From CBDAQR01 sp965199055 (lineage in GTDB: Bacteria; Pseudomonadota; Gammaproteobacteria; Pseudomonadales; Halieaceae), in NCBI GenBank assembly GCA_965199055.1, contig CBDAQR010000004.1, positions 1,550,001 through 1,614,000 of the forward strand: a stretch of 64,000 nt of DNA. The letters run 5' to 3'. The translations under genes and the position numbers were made by a program. Positions 51,798 to 59,939 of this stretch are shown here, in pieces (within the stretch, counting starts at the first letter, position 1; each line of letters begins with the position of its first letter). The notes under the pieces are model-generated. The model saw nothing but the letters and a program-made list of their open reading frames with translations. It was not told where the DNA came from and did no database searches.

Positions 51798-53051
51798 ATG
51801 GGTTACACGCATATCAAGGTACCTTCCCAAGGTGAAAAAATCACCGTCAACGATGATTATTCGCTCAACGTACCAAACAATCCCATCATTCCCTTTATCG
51901 AGGGTGACGGTATCGGAGTCGATATCAGCCCAGTGATGCTGGACGTGGTTAACGCCGCCGTCGAAAAGGCCTACAGTGGCGAGAAAGAAATCTCCTGGAT
52001 GGAGATCTACACCGGCGAGAAGGCCGCGGAACTGTACGATGGGGACTGGTTCCCGGAAGAGACCCTGGATGCTATCCGTGAGTACTCCGTTGCCATTAAA
52101 GGCCCGTTGACCACCCCGGTCGGCGGCGGTTTCCGCTCCCTCAATGTTGCGTTGCGCCAGGAAATGGACCTGTACGTCTGTCAGCGCCCGGTACGCTGGT
52201 TTGAAGGTGTTCCTTCTCCTGTACGCGAGCCGGAAAAATGCAACATGGTCATCTTCCGCGAGAACTCAGAAGACATCTATGCCGGTATTGAGTATCAGGC
52301 AGGCAGTGAAGAAGCCAAGAAGGTCGTTGATTTCATCACCGGTGAAATGGGTGCTACCAAGATGCGCTTCACCGAAAACGTCGGCATCGGCATCAAGCCG
52401 GTTTCTGTCGAGGGAACCAAGCGTCTCGTTCGCAAGGCGATTCAGTATGCCATCGACCAGGACCTGCCCAGCGTAACTCTGGTGCACAAGGGCAACATCA
52501 TGAAGTTCACGGAAGGTGGCTTCCGCGACTGGGGCTATGAGCTCGCCATGGAAGAGTTTGGCGGTGAATTGCTGGATGGCGGCCCCTGGGTTTCTGTTAA
52601 AAACCCCAAGACGGGCAATGAGATCGTCATCAAAGACGTGATTGCAGATGCCATGCTGCAGCAGATCCTGACGCGCCCTGCGGAGTACAGCGTGGTAGCT
52701 ACCATGAACCTGAATGGCGATTACCTGTCTGACGCCCTGGCCGCGCAGGTAGGTGGCATTGGTATCGCACCAGGCGCAAACCTCAGCGACGATATCGCAC
52801 TGTTTGAGGCCACCCACGGTACCGCGCCGAAGTATGCAGGGCAGGACAAGGTCAACCCGGGCTCACTCATTCTTTCAGCTGAAATGATGCTGCGCCACAT
52901 GGGCTGGAATGAGGCTGCTGACCTGATCATTGATGGCATGAATGGCGCGATCCAAGCGAAAACCGTCACTTATGACTTCGAGCGCCTTATGGATGGCGCC
53001 ACACTGGTCAGCTGCTCCGACTTCGGTAAGGCGATTATTGCTAATATGTAG
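51798..53051 (+). CDS. icd: NADP-dependent isocitrate dehydrogenase
   Basis: Oxidises isocitrate to 2-oxoglutarate and CO2 in the TCA cycle. The 417 residues are of the homodimeric E. coli type, not the monomeric 740-residue type. IEGDGIGVDISPVM opens the fold, and PVGGGFRSLNVALRQ contains the substrate-binding serine that AceK phosphorylates in E. coli. The metal site is in MNLNGDYLSDALAAQVGG and NADP binding in ATHGTAPKYAGQDKVNPGS. Conservation of the serine loop makes control by reversible phosphorylation possible. Followed by a strong terminator. Confidence 0.97.
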   Translation: MGYTHIKVPSQGEKITVNDDYSLNVPNNPIIPFIEGDGIGVDISPVMLDVVNAAVEKAYSGEKEISWMEIYTGEKAAELYDGDWFPEETLDAIREYSVAIKGPLTTPVGGGFRSLNVALRQEMDLYVCQRPVRWFEGVPSPVREPEKCNMVIFRENSEDIYAGIEYQAGSEEAKKVVDFITGEMGATKMRFTENVGIGIKPVSVEGTKRLVRKAIQYAIDQDLPSVTLVHKGNIMKFTEGGFRDWGYELAMEEFGGELLDGGPWVSVKNPKTGNEIVIKDVIADAMLQQILTRPAEYSVVATMNLNGDYLSDALAAQVGGIGIAPGANLSDDIALFEATHGTAPKYAGQDKVNPGSLILSAEMMLRHMGWNEAADLIIDGMNGAIQAKTVTYDFERLMDGATLVSCSDFGKAIIANM

Positions 53052-53072
53052 CCTTGGGCGAGAGCGTTACTA

Positions 53073-53097
53073 AAGGGTCGCTAAGCGGCCCTTTTTT
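53073..53097 (+). terminator. Rho-independent terminator of icd
   Basis: AAGGGTCGC (53073-53081) pairs with GCGGCCCTT (53085-53093) with one G-U pair around the loop TAA, followed directly by further T residues. It lies 21 bases after the icd stop. A clear intrinsic terminator. Confidence 0.9.
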
Positions 53098-53316
53098 ATG
53101 CCTGCTCGCTAAACCTAGAATTTACTTTAGGTTCAATAAAGTCACATTAAATTAAAGGCTTATGAAGAAAACTTGCGCATATTTGGTGGCTTAGATAAGG
53201 CCATTTGTCGTTGTGATTTGGTAAAATACAGGGGTGTTACAAAGCTTGTGCTGATGGGTTTGTGGTGAACCGGGGTGGCAGCACATTAGCCACCTGTATT
53301 TAGATGGAGCTACCCC
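53098..53316 (+). promoter_or_regulatory. Structured 5' leader with competing hairpins before HNH gene
   Basis: An A+T-rich 219-base stretch between the icd terminator and the HNH gene. A hairpin AACCTA/TAGGTT is at its 5' end. AAATACAGG (53224-53232) is complementary to CCTGTATTT (53293-53301). GGTGGC (53274-53279) pairs with GCCACC (53289-53294), and GGGGTGGC (53272-53279) can also pair with GCTACCCC (53309-53316), which abuts the start codon and takes the last base of the GGAG ribosome site. The last three pairings exclude each other in part, as expected of a switchable leader. It does not match a riboswitch class I know. Confidence 0.45.
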
Positions 53317-54435
53317 ATGAACGCCTTATTTCAATTGCCTAAGCGGTCGATCGACCAACTCGAAAACCACCTCATTTCCCTCTCTGAGCAGATCAATGCC
53401 AAGGAATATGAATTCCTGGTCGCCCTGCGCGAGTTCGACTTGCGGCAGGGCTGGAAGGAGTATCACTTTAACCATTGCTCTGAATGGCTGAGCATGAAGT
53501 GCGGTATTGATGTGAGCACCGGACGGGAGAAGGTTAGGGTGGCCTGGGCCTTGTTCAACCTGCCTGCTACATCTGAGGCGTTTGCAGATGGGCGGCTGTC
53601 ATATTCGAAAGTCCGCTCCCTAACGCGAGTTGCCACTCCTGCCAACGAGCTGCAGTGGGCCAAGTATGCGGAGAAGGCAACTGCTCAACAGGTTCAGGCG
53701 CGGTGCCTCCAAGCACGTAACGCCGATGGGTCTGTTTCTACTGCTGATGCTAATCTCGCCCATAGCAAGCGCAAATTCACCTGTGTGCAGCAGGCTGATG
53801 GCAGCGTTACCGTAAGTGGACAACTCCCCCAAGAAACTGGGCTGCTCTTAATGAAAGCTCTCGAGAAGGCTGCTGCAGCTCTGCCGGCCGGAGAGGATGA
53901 ATTCACAGCGAGACAGGCGGATGCGCTGACAGAACTGGTGAATAGCTATCTATCAGGAGATAGTGAGGATAGTGGCAGCACAGATAGGTACCAGGTCGTG
54001 GTACACGTGGATGAAATCGCATTGAGAGCCCAAGAAGGAAACATTGATTTAAACGCGTCACGTGACGCGTCTTCAGATTTGCCCATCGAAACCATACGGC
54101 GGTTGTGCTGCGATAGTGCCATTACGCCGATTATTGAGGATGCAGAGGGTAATGCGGTCGGGGTTGGCCGCAAACACCGGATCGTCCCGCCCAAGCTTCG
54201 CAAGGCGCTTTTAGCTCGAGATAAGCACTGCTGCTATCCCGGTTGCAGCCACGACAAATGGCTGGAGGCCCATCATATCCGTCATTGGGCCGATGGCGGA
54301 CGTACTGAACAGGATAACCTGGTAATGCTTTGCTCCAAACACCATCGATTACTGCATGAAGGTGGCTACCAGATTAAATACAACCACAAGGGAGAGCGAT
54401 ATATTCAGACGTCGAGTGGACGTGTAGTAACGTAG
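53317..54435 (+). CDS. HNH endonuclease with DUF222 domain (13E12 type)
   Basis: A 372-residue protein with an N-terminal DUF222-like helical domain (about 1-250; WKEYHFNHCSEWLSMKCGI) and a C-terminal HNH nuclease domain. The HNH part has zinc-type cysteines in CCYPGCSHDKW, the catalytic pair in LEAHHIRHWADGG, then NLVMLCSKHHRLLHEGG. Such DUF222-HNH genes occur in many copies in some actinobacteria (REP13E12) and in marine gammaproteobacteria, and behave like mobile or selfish genes. Function is unproven. GGAG lies eight bases before the ATG. It interrupts the region between the icd block and clpS and is preceded by a structured leader. Confidence 0.85.
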   Translation: MNALFQLPKRSIDQLENHLISLSEQINAKEYEFLVALREFDLRQGWKEYHFNHCSEWLSMKCGIDVSTGREKVRVAWALFNLPATSEAFADGRLSYSKVRSLTRVATPANELQWAKYAEKATAQQVQARCLQARNADGSVSTADANLAHSKRKFTCVQQADGSVTVSGQLPQETGLLLMKALEKAAAALPAGEDEFTARQADALTELVNSYLSGDSEDSGSTDRYQVVVHVDEIALRAQEGNIDLNASRDASSDLPIETIRRLCCDSAITPIIEDAEGNAVGVGRKHRIVPPKLRKALLARDKHCCYPGCSHDKWLEAHHIRHWADGGRTEQDNLVMLCSKHHRLLHEGGYQIKYNHKGERYIQTSSGRVVT

Positions 54436-54469
54436 CGGCGGCAAACCCAAATTCGATATACTGCGTAGC

Positions 54470-54838
54470 ATGCTGTATATGAATGCAATGCGACCCATTA
54501 CGCTGATGTCGGACGAAGAAGGCGGAGAAGGGCATATGGACGGCGATCTCGCCGTTCAGGAAGCCAAGCCGAAACTCAAGAAACCGCCACTGTTCAAGGT
54601 TATCCTCATCAATGACGACTACACACCCATGGAGTTTGTCGTCGAGGTACTCGAAATATTCTTTCGCATGAATCGAGAACAGGCGACACACGTTATGCTG
54701 ACGGTACATACCAAGGGCAAGGGTGTGTGCGGCATTTACACGCGGGATATTGCTGAGACCAAAATGACGCAAGTGAACCAGTATTCACGCGAAAACCAGC
54801 ATCCACTATTGTGCGAAATTGAAGCATCTGACGGCTGA
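54470..54838 (+). CDS. clpS: ClpS adaptor (N-degron recognin)
   Basis: Binds proteins with N-terminal Leu, Phe, Tyr or Trp and hands them to ClpAP. The core (VILINDDYTPMEFVVEVLEI, then HVMLTVHTKGKGVCGIYTRD and QHPLLCEIE) is intact, with the NDDYTPM loop and the His of the pocket. Start uncertain: 54470, 54488 and 54536 are all ATG. Only 54536 has a good ribosome site (GGAGAAGG), but the extra N-terminus resembles that of Pseudomonas ClpS, which also has an acidic extension before DGDLAVQEAKP. clpA follows after 19 bases. Confidence 0.93.
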   Translation: MLYMNAMRPITLMSDEEGGEGHMDGDLAVQEAKPKLKKPPLFKVILINDDYTPMEFVVEVLEIFFRMNREQATHVMLTVHTKGKGVCGIYTRDIAETKMTQVNQYSRENQHPLLCEIEASDG

Positions 54839-54857
54839 GGCTAGGAGCTAACGAGTC

Positions 54858-57143
54858 ATGTTGAATAAAGATCTCGAATTTACTCTCAACGAAGCCTTTA
54901 AAGGGGCGCAGCTCAAGCGGCATGAATTCATGACGGTTGAGCACCTGCTTTTGGCTCTGTTGGACAACAACGATGCCACCCGGGTAATCAAAGCCTGCGG
55001 CGGTGACGTGAGCGGTCTGCGCGGTGAGTTGACGGAATTTGTCGATGCCACTACACCACTCATCCCGGAAGAAGACGAGGAGCGCGAGACGCAACCCACG
55101 CTGGGTTTCCAACGGGTGATTCAACGCGCGGCGTTTCATGTGCAGTCGTCCGGTAAAGATGAAGTTACCGGCGCCAATGTGTTGGTGGCGATCTTCAGCG
55201 AACAGGAAAGTCAGGCCGTGTACTTTCTGAAGATGCAAAACATCGCCAGGCTTGATGTCGTTAACTACATCACACATGGCATCTCGAAAGTAGCGGGCGA
55301 AGAAGACGCCAGCGACCCGGATCGTGAAGGCGAAGAGGAGCTTATGGGCGAGGAGGGCGAGGGCAATCCGCTCGACAGCTTCGCTACCAATCTCAATATC
55401 GAGGCCGAGGAAGGCCGCATCGATCCCCTGATCGGCCGCCTGCATGAGGTGGAGCGTGTCTCCCAGATACTGGCGCGGCGACGCAAGAACAATCCACTGT
55501 TGGTCGGTGAGTCAGGCGTGGGCAAAACGGCTATCGCCGAAGGCTTGGCCAAACTCATCGTGGACGGCGAAGTACCTGAGGTACTGCAGGATAGCGTGGT
55601 CTATTCACTGGACATGGGTTCGCTGCTCGCAGGCACCAAGTACCGGGGCGACTTTGAAAAGCGTCTTAAGTCCTTATTGGCTGAGCTCAAGAAGCGTGAA
55701 GGCGCCATCCTCTTCATCGATGAGATCCATACCATTATCGGAGCCGGCGCCGCCTCTGGGGGCGTTATGGATGCTTCCAACCTACTCAAACCGATGCTGG
55801 CGTCTGGCAAGCTGCGCTGTATCGGCTCGACGACGTTCCAGGAGTACCGTGGCATTTTCGACAAAGACCGGGCCCTGAGCCGCCGCTTCCAGAAAATTGA
55901 TGTGCTGGAGCCGTCTGCTGACGACACCTATTTGATATTGAAGGGCCTCAAGAGCCGCTTTGAAGAACATCATGGGCTGCGTTACACCAATAAGGCGCTA
56001 CAGGCCGCCGCCGACCTGGCCGAGCGCTATATCACCGATCGCTTCCTTCCCGACAAGGCCATTGATGTGATTGACGAGGCGGGCGCGTACCAGCAACTGC
56101 AGCCGCCATCGAAGCGCAAGAAAGTCATCGGTGTTAACGATGTTGAGGCAGTGGTGGCCAAGATCGCGCGCATACCACCAAAATCTGTCAGTGCATCCGA
56201 CAAGGAAGCCCTGCAGAAGTTGGAGCCCAATCTGCAAATGGTCGTATTTGGTCAGGATCGGGCGATAACCAGTTTATCGACCGCTATCAAGATGGCACGC
56301 GCTGGGCTGAAAACCGGTGACAAGCCTATCGGCTCGTTCCTGTTCGCAGGTCCCACCGGTGTTGGTAAAACAGAGGTGAGCAAGCAACTGGCGCGCGTTT
56401 TAGGACTCGAACTGGTGCGCTTCGATATGTCGGAGTACATGGAGCGCCATACCGTGTCGCGCTTAATCGGAGCACCCCCTGGGTATGTGGGTTTTGACCA
56501 GGGCGGGTTGCTGACAGATGCTGTGACTAAGAACCCGCATTCCGTCGTACTGCTCGATGAGATTGAGAAAGCACATCCTGAAGTGTTCAATCTGTTGCTG
56601 CAGGTGATGGACCACGGTTCGCTGACCGACAACAACGGCCGTAGGGCAGATTTCCGTAACGTGATCCTGATCATGACCACCAACGCTGGCGCTGAAAATA
56701 TCAGCCGTCGTTCGATCGGGTTTACCGAGCAGGATCACAGCACCGATGGTCTTGAAGCCATCAATAAGATGTTTACGCCAGAATTTCGCAATCGGCTGGA
56801 TGCCATCATTCAGTTCGAGCCGCTGGGCACAGAAGTTATCCTGACTGTGGTCGACAAGTTCCTCACCGAACTGCAGACCCAATTGGACGAGAAGCGGGTG
56901 ACTCTGATCGTGGACGAAGATGCGCGCTTGTGGCTGGTGGAGCAGGGCTACGACGTTAATATGGGCGCGCGTCCCATGGAGCGCGTGATCCAGGAGAACA
57001 TCAAGAAGCCCCTGGCCGAAATGGTATTGTTTGGCGAGCTATCCAAGAACGGCGGTACCGCCCACGTATCGTTAGATGCGAAGGCAGGAAAGCTGGTAGT
57101 TGAAGCTGAGGTGCAGGAGCCGGAGCCGGCTCTCGCCGATTAG
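54858..57143 (+). CDS. clpA: ATP-dependent Clp protease ATP-binding subunit ClpA
   Basis: Hexameric AAA+ unfoldase that feeds ClpP and accepts substrates from ClpS. The 761 residues are collinear with E. coli ClpA: N-domain repeats (1-145), Walker A GESGVGKT and Walker B FIDEIHT in the first ATPase ring, and GPTGVGKTEVSKQLA with LLDEIEKAHPEV in the second. IGAPPGYVGFDQGG is the pore and sensor region. The acidic linker (about 150-175) is Glu/Gly-rich. The stop overlaps that of convergent infA by four bases. clpP is not in the window. Confidence 0.97.
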   Translation: MLNKDLEFTLNEAFKGAQLKRHEFMTVEHLLLALLDNNDATRVIKACGGDVSGLRGELTEFVDATTPLIPEEDEERETQPTLGFQRVIQRAAFHVQSSGKDEVTGANVLVAIFSEQESQAVYFLKMQNIARLDVVNYITHGISKVAGEEDASDPDREGEEELMGEEGEGNPLDSFATNLNIEAEEGRIDPLIGRLHEVERVSQILARRRKNNPLLVGESGVGKTAIAEGLAKLIVDGEVPEVLQDSVVYSLDMGSLLAGTKYRGDFEKRLKSLLAELKKREGAILFIDEIHTIIGAGAASGGVMDASNLLKPMLASGKLRCIGSTTFQEYRGIFDKDRALSRRFQKIDVLEPSADDTYLILKGLKSRFEEHHGLRYTNKALQAAADLAERYITDRFLPDKAIDVIDEAGAYQQLQPPSKRKKVIGVNDVEAVVAKIARIPPKSVSASDKEALQKLEPNLQMVVFGQDRAITSLSTAIKMARAGLKTGDKPIGSFLFAGPTGVGKTEVSKQLARVLGLELVRFDMSEYMERHTVSRLIGAPPGYVGFDQGGLLTDAVTKNPHSVVLLDEIEKAHPEVFNLLLQVMDHGSLTDNNGRRADFRNVILIMTTNAGAENISRRSIGFTEQDHSTDGLEAINKMFTPEFRNRLDAIIQFEPLGTEVILTVVDKFLTELQTQLDEKRVTLIVDEDARLWLVEQGYDVNMGARPMERVIQENIKKPLAEMVLFGELSKNGGTAHVSLDAKAGKLVVEAEVQEPEPALAD

Positions 57144-57358
57144 CGGGCGCGGTAAGTGATGCGGCCCTTGGTCAGGTCGTAGGGGGTCAATTCCACTCGA
57201 ACCTTGTCACCGGTGAGGATGCGGATGTAGTTCTTGCGCATCTTCCCGGAGATGTGTGCGGTAACGATGTGTCCGTTTTCCAATTGAACCCGGAAGGTGG
57301 TGTTGGGAAGTGTATCAATCACTTCACCTTCCATTTCAATTTGATCTTCTTTTGCCAT
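57140..57358 (-). CDS. infA: Translation initiation factor IF-1
   Basis: A 72-residue S1/OB-fold protein that binds the A-site of the 30S subunit during initiation. MAKEDQIEMEGEVIDTLPNT and the later YIRILTGDKVRVELTPYDL are nearly universal IF-1 sequence. The start is ATG 57358; a longer frame upstream (15 more residues) is not conserved. It lies 48 bases after ate on the same strand and overlaps the stop of convergent clpA by four bases. Confidence 0.97.
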   Translation of the reverse strand: MAKEDQIEMEGEVIDTLPNTTFRVQLENGHIVTAHISGKMRKNYIRILTGDKVRVELTPYDLTKGRITYRAR

Positions 57359-57406
57359 GCGGCGGCGTTCCTGTCGAAAAATCAGGCGCGCATTTTGCCT
57401 CAAAAC

Positions 57407-58117
57407 CTACAGCAATTCTACCCATTGGCCATTGATGTAAAGCTCCAGTGGCCGGTATTGGATCTTATAGGCCATTTTCTGGCATTCCTTAATCCAGTAA
57501 CCCAGATACAGATAATCGAGGCCTAATTGACGGGTGGCGTGAATTTGCCACAGCACGGCGTAGGTACCCAGGCTGCGAGAATGCAGTTCAGGTTCGAAGA
57601 AGGTGTAGATGGCAGACAGGCCATCGTCGAGTTCGTCTGCAACGGCAACACCGGCCAGACGCCCCTCCAGGTTGAGTCTGAAGAAACGGGTCACACCCCA
57701 TTCTGCGCTGAGGAATGACTGGAACTGCTCTCGCGATGGTGGATACATGTCGCCATCGCGATGGCGGGCCTCGATATAGCGCCGGTAGAGGTCAAAATAC
57801 TCATCGCCCTCGATGGTGCCTGTTTCTTCTACCTGTAGATCGGCGTTGTGCTTCCAGCAACGTTTCTGACTGCGGCGCGCCTTGAATCGACTTACCGGTA
57901 TGCGAGCTGGCACACAGGCCTTGCAACTGCCGCAATTGGGACGGTAGAGATGCGAGCCGGAACGCCGAAAACCGAGCTGAGAGAGCTGGCTATAAAGCGT
58001 GCCCGTCATCGGTGTGCGCGGGTCAACGAACAAGGTGGTAGCTTCCTGTTCTTCAAGGTAGCTGCAGCTATGGGGATAGGTCGTATAAACCTTCAGATCA
58101 CGCAGCGAAGAGGTCAC
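57407..58117 (-). CDS. bpt: Aspartate/glutamate leucyltransferase (Ate/Bpt)
   Basis: Transfers leucine from Leu-tRNA to proteins starting with Asp or Glu, making them ClpS substrates. The 236 residues show the N-terminal conserved CSYLEEQEATTLFVDP and the four-cysteine CGSCKACVPARIPVSRF, and the ATE_C part with YTFFEPELHSRSLGTYAVL and YLYLGYWIKECQKMAYK. E. coli lacks this gene; here it is placed between infA and aat. It overlaps aat by four bases. Confidence 0.95.
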   Translation of the reverse strand: MTSSLRDLKVYTTYPHSCSYLEEQEATTLFVDPRTPMTGTLYSQLSQLGFRRSGSHLYRPNCGSCKACVPARIPVSRFKARRSQKRCWKHNADLQVEETGTIEGDEYFDLYRRYIEARHRDGDMYPPSREQFQSFLSAEWGVTRFFRLNLEGRLAGVAVADELDDGLSAIYTFFEPELHSRSLGTYAVLWQIHATRQLGLDYLYLGYWIKECQKMAYKIQYRPLELYINGQWVELL

Positions 58118-58830
58118 ACCAGTTCTCCCGAACTCATTTCCATGGTCCAGCTACCTGGCAGCGGACCCTCTGACTCAGTTTGATCAAGGTATTGTTCAAA
58201 GTCCAGCCTTGGTATGTTGCGTGCGCCCATTGAATTGAGGTGCTCACTCTCCACCTGGCAATCGATGATCTTGAGGCCCTGTTCAGGCAGTAGTCTTACC
58301 AGGGCCGCCAGTGCAGCCTTCGAGGCGTCGTTAGCACGACTGAACATCGACTCTCCAAAAAACACCTGGCCCAGAGCGACGCCGTAAAGGCCGCCCACCA
58401 GTTGTTGATGTTGGTTCCAGACCTCTATTGAGTGTGCGTGGCCGGCTCGGTGCAGGGCCATATAAGCCCTCGCCATCGAGTTCGTAATCCAGGTGCCGCG
58501 CTGACTCGCTCGCGGCGCGGCACAGCCGGATAACACGCGGTGAAAGACCCGGTCCGTGGTAATTCGAAATTCAGCCCGCCTGAGATTTTTACGCAGGCTG
58601 CGTGAAACACGAAGCTCAGCAGGGAAGAGTACCGAGCGCGGGTCGGGGCTCCACCAGAGAATCAGCTGGGGATCCTCATACCAGGGAAAGATGCCGCGAC
58701 TATAGGCCTGTAACAGACGGTCGACGCTCAGATCACCGCCCACGGCAAGCAGGCCATTGGGGTAACTCAGCGCCTGCTCGGTCGCTGGAAACTCCAATTT
58801 ACCTCGTTCAATGCGCTGAATCGTCACCAT
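58114..58830 (-). CDS. aat: Leucyl/phenylalanyl-tRNA-protein transferase
   Basis: Adds Leu or Phe to proteins with N-terminal Lys or Arg, creating N-degrons for ClpS. The 238 residues have the family's hallmarks: YPNGLLAVGGDLSVDRLLQA, RGIFPWYEDPQLILWWSPDP, GTWITNSMARAYMALHRAGH and VFFGESMFSRANDASKAAL. Start at ATG 58830 although E. coli Aat begins slightly differently. It overlaps bpt by four bases, so both transferases are co-translated. Confidence 0.95.
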   Translation of the reverse strand: MVTIQRIERGKLEFPATEQALSYPNGLLAVGGDLSVDRLLQAYSRGIFPWYEDPQLILWWSPDPRSVLFPAELRVSRSLRKNLRRAEFRITTDRVFHRVLSGCAAPRASQRGTWITNSMARAYMALHRAGHAHSIEVWNQHQQLVGGLYGVALGQVFFGESMFSRANDASKAALAALVRLLPEQGLKIIDCQVESEHLNSMGARNIPRLDFEQYLDQTESEGPLPGSWTMEMSSGELV

Positions 58831-58851
58831 GGGAATATGGTGATCGAATCC

Positions 58852-59799
58852 TCACAGATTGTCGAGAAAACGCTCCGCATCGAGGGCCGCCATGCAACCA
58901 AATCCGGCCGAGGTGACGGCCTGGCGGTAGATGTGATCTCCCACGTCGCCAGCCGCGAAAACACCGGCAGAACTGGTCGCCGTAGCGTCGCCCTCGGTGC
59001 CGCTGTGTATTTTTATGTAGCCGTCCTTCATGTCTAGCTGGCCGGCAAAGATATCGGTGTTTGGCTTATGTCCAATTGCAATGAATACACCCGCCACGTC
59101 AACGTCGGTGAGCGCGTCATCGAGCGTGGATTTCACCCGAATGCCGGTCACGCCGGAATCATCGCCCAACACTTCGTCCAGGGTGTTGTTCCACATGATG
59201 GTGACGTTGCCATTTTTCTCGCGATCGAACAGCTTGTCCTGCAGAATTTTCTCGGCCCGCAGCGCATCTCGGCGATGCACTAGAACGACCTCTGAGGCGA
59301 TATTTGAGAGATACAGAGCCTCCTCTACGGCAGTGTTGCCACCGCCGATGACAGCCACCTTCTGGCCCCGGTAGAAAAAGCCATCACAGGTTGCGCAGGC
59401 GCTGACACCCTTACCCATGAAGGCTTCTTCCGACTCCAGCCCCAGGTACTGGGCAGATGCACCAGTGGCGATGATTAGCGCATCGCAGGAGTAGGTGCTG
59501 GTGCCCTTGAGCAGCATGGGCCGTGCTTCCAGGTCCACTTCATCGATGTGGTCGAAGATCACCTGGGTATTGAAACGCTCGGCGTGGTCCAACATACGCT
59601 GCATCAACTGCGGACCTTGCAGGCCCTCGACGTCACCCGGCCAATTGTCTACATCGGTAGTGGTCGTTAGCTGACCACCTTGCTGCATGCCGGTAATGAC
59701 CACCGGCGAAAGGTTGGCGCGGGCGGCGTAGATGGATGCGGTATAGCCTGCGGGACCTGAACCAAGGATGATCAGGCGGTGATGCTGAATTTCGCTCAT
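58852..59799 (-). CDS. trxB: Thioredoxin reductase
   Basis: NADPH-dependent FAD enzyme that keeps thioredoxin reduced. It has 315 residues from ATG 59799. The FAD loop LGSGPAGYTASIYAARA, the redox-active CATC in SACATCDGFFYRGQ, the NADPH loop IGGGNTAVEEALYLS and the C-terminal AAGDVGDHIYRQAVTSAGFG are intact. A longer frame into the upstream A+T-rich gap is not conserved. In E. coli lrp lies between trxB and ftsK; here it is absent, and the 140-base gap serves as divergent promoter region. Confidence 0.97.
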   Translation of the reverse strand: MSEIQHHRLIILGSGPAGYTASIYAARANLSPVVITGMQQGGQLTTTTDVDNWPGDVEGLQGPQLMQRMLDHAERFNTQVIFDHIDEVDLEARPMLLKGTSTYSCDALIIATGASAQYLGLESEEAFMGKGVSACATCDGFFYRGQKVAVIGGGNTAVEEALYLSNIASEVVLVHRRDALRAEKILQDKLFDREKNGNVTIMWNNTLDEVLGDDSGVTGIRVKSTLDDALTDVDVAGVFIAIGHKPNTDIFAGQLDMKDGYIKIHSGTEGDATATSSAGVFAAGDVGDHIYRQAVTSAGFGCMAALDAERFLDNL

Positions 59800-59939
59800 G
59801 TGACTGGGGTTTCCTGAAAGTGCTTTAGCAGTATGATTGGGGCAAATATGATAATTTAAAGTACATATCTTGGCTAAGTTTTTGAAATAAAAAATAAATA
59901 TAAGCATAATTGCTCAAACGAATATGCTGCAGACAGCAA

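Noticed and set aside
53098..54435. HEARO/IscB-type RNA-guided nuclease locus
   Set aside because: The HNH protein has no RuvC-like parts or arginine-rich bridge helix and its N-part is DUF222-like, so it is not IscB; only the general idea of an HNH-linked RNA remains open.
54693..55445. 250-codon minus-strand frame opposite clpS/clpA
   Set aside because: Antisense to two well-conserved genes; composition follows the codon pattern of the opposite strand.
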